Source: Naganishia liquefaciens
Lineage: Eukaryota; Basidiomycota; Tremellomycetes; Filobasidiales; Filobasidiaceae
Assembly (NCBI GenBank): GCA_013423385.1
Contig: BLZA01000009.1
Coordinates: forward strand, 744,001-808,000
Reading direction: 5' to 3'
Length of the DNA: 64,000 nt
The notes beneath the pieces are model-generated. The model saw only the letters and a list, made by a program, of their open reading frames with translations, was not told where the DNA came from and did not search any database. Numbering within the stretch: the first letter of the stretch is position 1; every line of letters begins with the position of its first letter. Made by a program: the position numbers and the translations under genes. This document shows positions 58,328 to 64,000 of the stretch, one piece after another.

Positions 58328-60372
58328 ATGGACAAGTCCTCTATTCCCCAAGTCTATGCGGACTTTCCGGTCGACAAACTCGATGAGGTGGGTACTCGAG
58401 ACTGCCCTCCTAGTCTCTTTTGCTGACACCTCTTTGCATTCAGGTTCACGCCTCGACCACCCGAATCAATCTTGAGCGACGATGCCAGCCCTTCGAGTAC
58501 AGGATGCACTACCTGAAGCAGCTCGGCTACCTGATTCAAGACAACATTTCGGCAATCTGCCAGAGCGTCAAGGACGATCTTGGTAGACGTCCTGAAGAAA
58601 CGGAATTCGGAGAGGTAAGCTCAACTCTGCCTCGCATTATCATCAACATGCCATTCACCATTTTCTTGGCCAGATCTGGAACTCGATGCGCGAGATTGAA
58701 TTGGCAGTCGAGCGCCTTGCCGAATGGATGAAGGACGAGTCTGGCGTGCGAGACACTCCTTTGGGTTTCAAGCTCAACAATCCGAGAATCAAGAAACAGC
58801 CCAAAGGTGTTGGTTTGATCATCTCTCCCTGGAACTATCCCTGGTTCTTGGTGCTGGGACCGATGACTGGAGCTATCGCGGCCGGTTGTCCGTTTGTCAT
58901 TAAGGTTAGCATCACTTTGAAGGGATACCTTGCCGAGTTACTGACCATTCGCTTGCTGTCCAGCCCTCTGAGCATTCCAAAGCTTGCTCTCTCCTCCTCG
59001 CCCAGCTCGTTCCCAAATATCTCGACCCGGAGGCCCACCGCGTATGCCTGGGCGCCGTGAGCCATTCCACCAATCTGTTGGAGAAACGATGGGGCCACAT
59101 CTTCTTCGTCGGCTCCACCAATGTCGGCCGAATTGTCGCAACAGCAGCGGCCAAGAACCTTGTCTCTTGTACGCTCGAATTGGGTGGCAAGTCACCGGCG
59201 ATTATTGCCGAAGACGCTGATTTAGACAAGTCAGCACGAAGGATTGTAAGTCAGGCAAGCGAAGCGCACTTCTCACGGCTCACCCAGTTACCAAGTTATC
59301 AATCAAAGCCCTCGGTAGCGGGCAGATGTGCACCAACACTGACTATGTCTTGTGTCCCAAACACATGGTCGGGAAATTGATGGCCGCTCTCCGCGGCGCT
59401 CTCAATGAATTCTACCCGCCCGGTACTGACTTTGAACCGGGCAAGACCGCTCATCTTAGCCAGATGGTTCACTCCGGTGCTTATGACCGTATCACACGAC
59501 TAATCGACTCCGCCAAGGAGGCTGGATGCGAGATTATTGGAAACCAAAGGGATCCCGAGAGAAGAAGGATCGGTTTAACTCTTGTCGAATTCACTTCCAA
59601 GGATGAAGCCAGTCCTTTGGTGAATGAGGAGCTCTTCGGACCGATTCTTCCTATCATAGCAGTAGAGGTTGGTAATGGATACACTTATGAGTGCGCGCTC
59701 AGAACTCACGGGACTCGAGCAGAACGTGGACGCCGCGATCGCCTACGTCAATGCCAAACCCAACCCGTTGGCCCTCTATGTTTACTCCAAGAAGCGTGCC
59801 ACTTTTGAATATGGTAAGATTAAGATCGTCTGAACAGTTCCAGTACGTTGACCCTCTGGAGTTAGTCCTCGACCGAACCTTGAGCGGAGGTGCGTGTTGG
59901 AACGATTGTAGTATTCAGACAATGCAGCGAGGTGTTCCCTTCGGTGGAGTCGGGGAGAGTGGGTGTAAGGCATATCACGTTGGTCCTTGTCGACTATGAG
60001 TGAACTGACTATCGACGACAGGGGGAGCTGGCCATGGAAAAGCAGCTTTTGACGAATTCACTCATCGACGATCGACTATCGATGTTCCCTTCAGGTGCGC
60101 AGTTTGCTTGTCGCGGGTCGGTCTCCGCTGACGGTGGTGGTGATAGCATGGAGCCATTCATGTCTTTGCGATATCCTGGACCTGGCAAGAAGGCCGTCTG
60201 GGGCCACAAGATCTTCAAATTTATCCTGGGTCATGATCTTACCTTTGCTCGCTCGACGTCGATTGCCGGGGAAAGGCGTCTTATTCAAAGACAGAAGTGG
60301 CTCAAACGGGTCAAATGGGTATTGCTGCTCGTCCTGCTCTATTCGCCTCTCCGATACCTTGGGTATGCATAA
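58328..60372 (+). CDS. HFD1: Tail-anchored fatty aldehyde dehydrogenase (Hfd1/ALDH3-like)
   Basis: NAD-dependent oxidation of long-chain aldehydes to fatty acids. Yeast Hfd1 works on the mitochondrial surface in sphingolipid breakdown and coenzyme Q headgroup synthesis. It starts MDKSSIPQVYADF. ALDH3-class motifs appear in order: PKGVGLIISPWNYPW, the Rossmann region IFFVGSTNVGRIVA, the catalytic Glu in TLELGGKSPAI, the catalytic Cys in GSGQMCTNTDY, NEELFGPILP, PFGGVGESG and GKAAFDEFTH. The C-terminus is basic (RQKWLKRVKW) followed by a hydrophobic anchor VLLLVLLYSPLRYLGYA, ending at TAA 60370-60372. About ten exons. The last intron (about 60087-60146) is needed to join the core to the anchor. 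Confidence 0.93.
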
Positions 60373-63300
60373 TGTGTAAGCAGCTTGGAATTCTCCCTTT
60401 GGTTGCCCTTCAGACCGTTGTATCATCGAATGCGACAATGCAGCACGAAATTATTACAAGATATCGGACGGCGACGTTTCCCGATGACCGCCGAAGCGTA
60501 CAACGTATTTGACAGACATCGTTCGCTGACCTGAATCGAGAAGCGACATTTCGCTGTAAGTCTGAGATCGCGGACGTCTTGGTCGACTTTGCCACTTCGA
60601 TTCAGGTGCAAGCAAAGGCGCAGTACTTGACAGGTCATGCAGGCCAGTCAGGTTCCGTGAGTTTCTGAGCCAATGGACGCTTGCATTCTCGTGCTCTGAT
60701 TTCAAATCCACGCTGAGAGAAGGCGCCGTGCTCCTCGCGAGCCGGTAATGTCACCAAAGCTTTGTCAGCTACTTCAACCCCCTGGAATAGGTCTTACCGT
60801 TACGTTGCCCAGCACTTCTTTCGCTTCGGTCTTTCGAGGAACATCGCAGCTATACTTTCTCGAAAGAAGTATGCCGAGAGGTTACGCATTGCAAGGTTGT
60901 TTCGGTGAATCAGAGGGGACTCCTTAACGCAGCATCAGTCAGCTCGGCAAACCTTCTGCCCGTCTATTCTCACAGAGGGCTTCATAGCAGCTCAGGAGAC
61001 CATCGCAATCGGCTGTGTTTAGAAACAGATCGAATTGCCCGTTCCCGCTCTGCTATTGAAAGCTGCCAAGCTCAAGTCGTTCGTTGCCCTAGATGATTCA
61101 TGGCAGAGCAGGCTACTGGTGAGGCGCAGGCACCATTTCTTACGCGCTGCATGCACATTCGTAAAGCGAGGCCCCATGTGCCCACGGGGAGAGTAGTTGA
61201 GCAGGAGCACAACAGTTCTAGCTGTATAGTCAATGAAGTCATCGCTCCGCAGCGGGGTTCAGCGGACTTGATGTCAAGCGGCACGCGATGCGAGACTCGG
61301 GTGATATCGTGCTCTGGGCTTCACAACTCGGTCGCGTTGCATCAGTTCAGCGGGATTTACAGAGAAACCCGCTGTCACCCTATCAGGCGAATATCACCCG
61401 AAACAGCTCTCAAAATAAGATTCGCTGTGACATCTTCATTCCAGAGCACGCAGATATGGGGCAGGCGGTATAGCAGCAAAGATACGGGTGTGGGGGAATT
61501 TGACCCCCTCATCAAACGGCCGCGCCCTTTTTCCCAGCGTCTAGTTCACAACAACTTGGTGCTTTGGCAAACTACGAAGAACACAGCACAGGGGGGAACG
61601 GACATCCGTATACCTTGCTTTAACAAAACATTTTCAGATGACGGGCGCAGGCCAGGTATGAAATATCTCGAACGCTCGGTGTGATGCAGCGGCAAAGCAC
61701 TAGCGGAGGGGCGCCGTTGAATCGTTTGCAACTTATCATTCTGAAGAAGCTCCTCCAAGTAGGCTCGACGTTATTGGGTGTACGCTGGACTGTAAGCTAC
61801 TTTCATACTCCTTTGTGTTTTACACAGTTCGTCTTGCTGTTATGCGTGACTGAATACCTAACGGACTAATGATCTCAGTAGTTTCTGCTTCGCGCGCTGC
61901 ACACGATGATCCTCTAGTCTGAAAGCGGTTTGTCAAAGTCGCGCGCCACACGCATGACTGCAGCCCTTGTTACGAATACCGGATTGATCCGATGCAAGAC
62001 GAGTATCCGTATGACTAGACCCCAATTTCTCTGAATTGGTAATGGCTATCTGGAAGGGCTAAGGGCTGAAACGCGACTATCATCCCAGTCGTCTACTTTC
62101 AGAGCGAATCAGAACCCCATGACGATGTTCATTCCCGCAGACGTCCGGCGGGTGTACCTATACTGCCCTTATGCAACATTCATTCAGACCCCCTACCATA
62201 TCTGGTAGGCATCGCTCGAAATGTTGCCCCACTAGGTGCTTCACCTCCATTACTGCCGTTTAGTTATCAGGGTCCCCTTCAAGTTCCAATAGCTCCCAGT
62301 CCAACTCTTCCATTTCAGTTCCAGAGCAGCTTCCAAAGCGCTCATTGAGCACCCACCCAGCTGTTCCGAGGGCTGTCCTAAACTGCCATACTGCGGTAGC
62401 GTCTTGGCTCCTGAGGTATCAAGCGCTACCGACTTCGAGAACCTGAGGTCGCGATCGAGCCGGCCTCAAAAAGCCAAAGGACGCGCGCGACGGACGCTTT
62501 ATCCTTTCCGGCGGTCCCCGCATCTTTCCATCATCGTTCAGTCTTGGGAAGCTGGAGCTGTCTTTCGGGACCTGTTCGTCATGATCGGGACGCGGCACAA
62601 TTTTAGATTGCGATGCTTTCTCGACTTCTTCCCCGCGCTCGCTGTCCAGTCATTTCGCCTCTCAGTACCAGCTTCAGCAAGCCTGTCAGGCCGCTCTTCA
62701 TATCAGTAGGTGAGCTAGTATATGCGATGTGTAAGCCATTCAAGATGCGCTCCAGTCAATCTTCCCGCATATTCGGGCCGACATGCGCCAGACAGACTAG
62801 CTGGCAGACTTGGCTAGCTAGCACCTTGGGGCACATTGTGCAGGCCAAGGCCTGCAGGAAACCATATCACAACCGCAGGATCGAGAGCTGAAGGACGCCA
62901 GCTGAATGACAAAGGGGAGAGCGATGGTTGGTGGAACTTCAGCATGATGCGCTCTGGTCTGCCTCACCGGCTGACCAGCTATCTGACTGACTATCTGGGT
63001 CCCACCATGACCCATACACCCATACATACGCAAATAGGACTGTAGAGCTGTTGCCAAGCATTTTCATTTTCTCCCGTTCATCAGCGCCATCGGTTGCGGC
63101 AAAATAGATTAGCTGCGGGACTTTCTAGCTGACTTCCTTTGCGGCAATAGTCTCAATTAGTCACCAACTATCCCAGGCGCTTCAGCAGGTATTTCAGATG
63201 GCCCCGTCAGGTATAGCAATAGCCTTGACAGCTGCCGTGGCGTCCTCAGTGCCTGACGCGTGCCCGACTAGGTACTTGCAGCATTCGTTCGTTCCCGAGC

Positions 63301-63826
63301 ATGTAGTACATCGGAACGCTGTCTATGGGAAAGGACCGAATAGCAACGACAATATCGATACTGCTCCCCAATCTTTTTTCGAATTCTGTCGAGAAGGGTT
63401 TCGGACAGCTACTTTACCAGAGGAATTCCCATCATCTCGCAAAGATGTATTCGGGAAGCCTCGGAATGACCAATTCTGTAGCTTGCATGCTGGTTTCAAG
63501 GAAGGCACGATCGGGAAATACAGGGAAATTAGACGATGTTTCTGTGGGAGCGCAGTAGGCAGGGACGATAGCGAGCTGGCATCCAGGGCTTGCGCCACGA
63601 GTGAGGGGGACCCCCGGGGAATCATACCTTATTGGCAAAAAGAATGGGGTACCACGGGGCCGCAGTTGCGACAGGTATATAGTCAACTCGTGAGTTCCGA
63701 CATTGACCTCGAAGTCGACCGACTCACTTCTCCTCATCGCCTTCAGGACGCTCCAGCTTCGCAAAGATCTGACGGTTCTAGCTGGATCCTTCAACTCATT
63801 CTTTGATAAATCAAGACAAACTCACC
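60373..63826. other. Long region without a supported gene, 3.45 kb
   Basis: This is the longest gene-free stretch in the window. Frames of up to about 200 codons (61100-61684, 63198-63806) show no domain, no helix pattern and no splice-supported extension. A minus-strand patch near 62275-62420 reads partly like coding (FGSCSGTEMEELDWELLELE) but has no context. A small hairpin at 62192-62209 and paired TATCTG sites near 62980-62997 are seen. It may include a long regulatory region for the gene entering at 63827 or a non-coding transcript. Confidence 0.4.
62192..62209. repeat. Perfect 7-bp inverted repeat
   Basis: CCTACCA and TGGTAGG surround the four-base loop TATC. It lies in the long gene-free stretch and could be a palindromic factor site. 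No function is shown. Confidence 0.7.
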
Positions 63827-64000
63827 ATGACTACTCCAGCTCTTTATCGACAAGAGTCCGAAATCAGCAAGACGGACACGTCCATCTTCACCGAGAAAGG
63901 CGTTGTCGGACATCACGAGCTCGTTGATGTTCCCGACACCATTACCGAGGAGGACGAAGGCGGCAATGTTGGAAGTGCCGCATATGAAAAGTCTAAGCAC
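63827..64000 (+). CDS. N-terminus of an unknown protein, runs off the right edge
   Basis: An open frame of 58 codons begins at an ATG in the context CTCACCATG, a good match to a fungal start, and stays open to the window end. It reads MTTPALYRQE, then hydrophilic, acidic residues (DVPDTITEEDEGG) and AAYEKSKH. Such short polar leaders are common before the first membrane helix of fungal permeases, which is an inference from style only. The overlapping minus-strand frame is taken as a shadow. Confidence 0.5.
   Translation, partial: MTTPALYRQESEISKTDTSIFTEKGVVGHHELVDVPDTITEEDEGGNVGSAAYEKSKH

Noticed and set aside
61100-61684. 194-codon plus-strand frame in the gene-free stretch
   Set aside because: No domain, no helix or repeat pattern, mixed composition, and no plausible splice extension.
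63198-63806. 202-codon plus-strand frame with an Ala-rich start
   Set aside because: The start resembles a weak signal peptide, but the rest has no recognisable fold, and overlapping minus frames are equally long. It ends just before the better-supported start at 63827.
1-64000. Retroelement, DNA transposon or virus-derived sequence
   Set aside because: No reverse transcriptase, integrase, transposase or capsid-like motif and no long terminal repeats were seen in any frame.
1-64000. Functional gene cluster (biosynthetic or defence)
   Set aside because: Neighbouring genes belong to unrelated housekeeping pathways, and no core biosynthetic enzyme or repeated architecture ties them together.

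Overview
The window is eukaryotic nuclear DNA from a fungus, most likely a basidiomycete yeast of the Tremellomycetes (Cryptococcus/Kwoniella/Saitozyma kind). The basis is gene content and gene structure: dense small introns of about 45-65 nt with GT..AG ends, several exons per gene, genes on both strands a few hundred bases apart, and a family 2 polysaccharide synthase of the Cps1/hyaluronan-synthase type known from Cryptococcus. The species call is inference. There is no operon structure, no CRISPR array, no rRNA, and I found no convincing tRNA gene, retroelement or DNA transposon.

Layout. 1-1470: gene-poor left arm with a CRE-like palindrome. 1471-4342: a Rho-family GTPase and the splicing factor Cwc24, both minus. 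4924-11093: a Zn2Cys6 transcription factor and a cation diffusion facilitator, both plus. 12205-19147: a run of minus-strand genes for a phytanoyl-CoA dioxygenase-like oxygenase, the Cps1-like synthase and a Rieske-DUF455 fusion. 20751-25356: ribosomal protein uS2 (S0), a mitochondrial GGQ rescue factor and the monopolin subunit Csm1/Pcs1. 25529-35322: an EGF-containing ABCG transporter (Adp1 type), an ALKBH7-like dioxygenase and a cytosolic hybrid histidine kinase. 36513-46067: a nucleolar FKBP, a Ser/Pro-rich orphan, an M50B-like membrane metalloprotease and an S28 serine peptidase. 47324-51999: a LIM-LIM-C1-RhoGAP protein. 52624-60372: a poorly resolved membrane-protein gene, mitochondrial ribosomal protein uL11m, the GID1/Vid30 ubiquitin-ligase scaffold and a tail-anchored fatty aldehyde dehydrogenase. 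60373-63826: an unusually long stretch with no supported gene, followed by the first codons of another protein running off the right edge.

The genes are mostly ordinary housekeeping and signalling genes with no shared pathway. Two functional echoes exist, a Rho GTPase and a RhoGAP 45 kb apart, and three iron-dependent oxygenase-type proteins (PhyH, DUF455, ALKBH7), but nothing shows that they work together. The most unusual signals are (1) three microexons of 10, 12 and 16 nt in the M50B-like gene, one of them within the conserved DP motif region, (2) a 20-nt microexon just before the zinc cluster of the transcription factor, (3) a single protein joining a Rieske iron-sulfur domain to a ferritin-like di-iron DUF455 domain, and (4) a GC-AG intron in the Rho gene. 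I did not find a clearly new multi-gene system. Exon borders were worked out by eye from reading frame, splice consensus and family similarity, with no transcript evidence.
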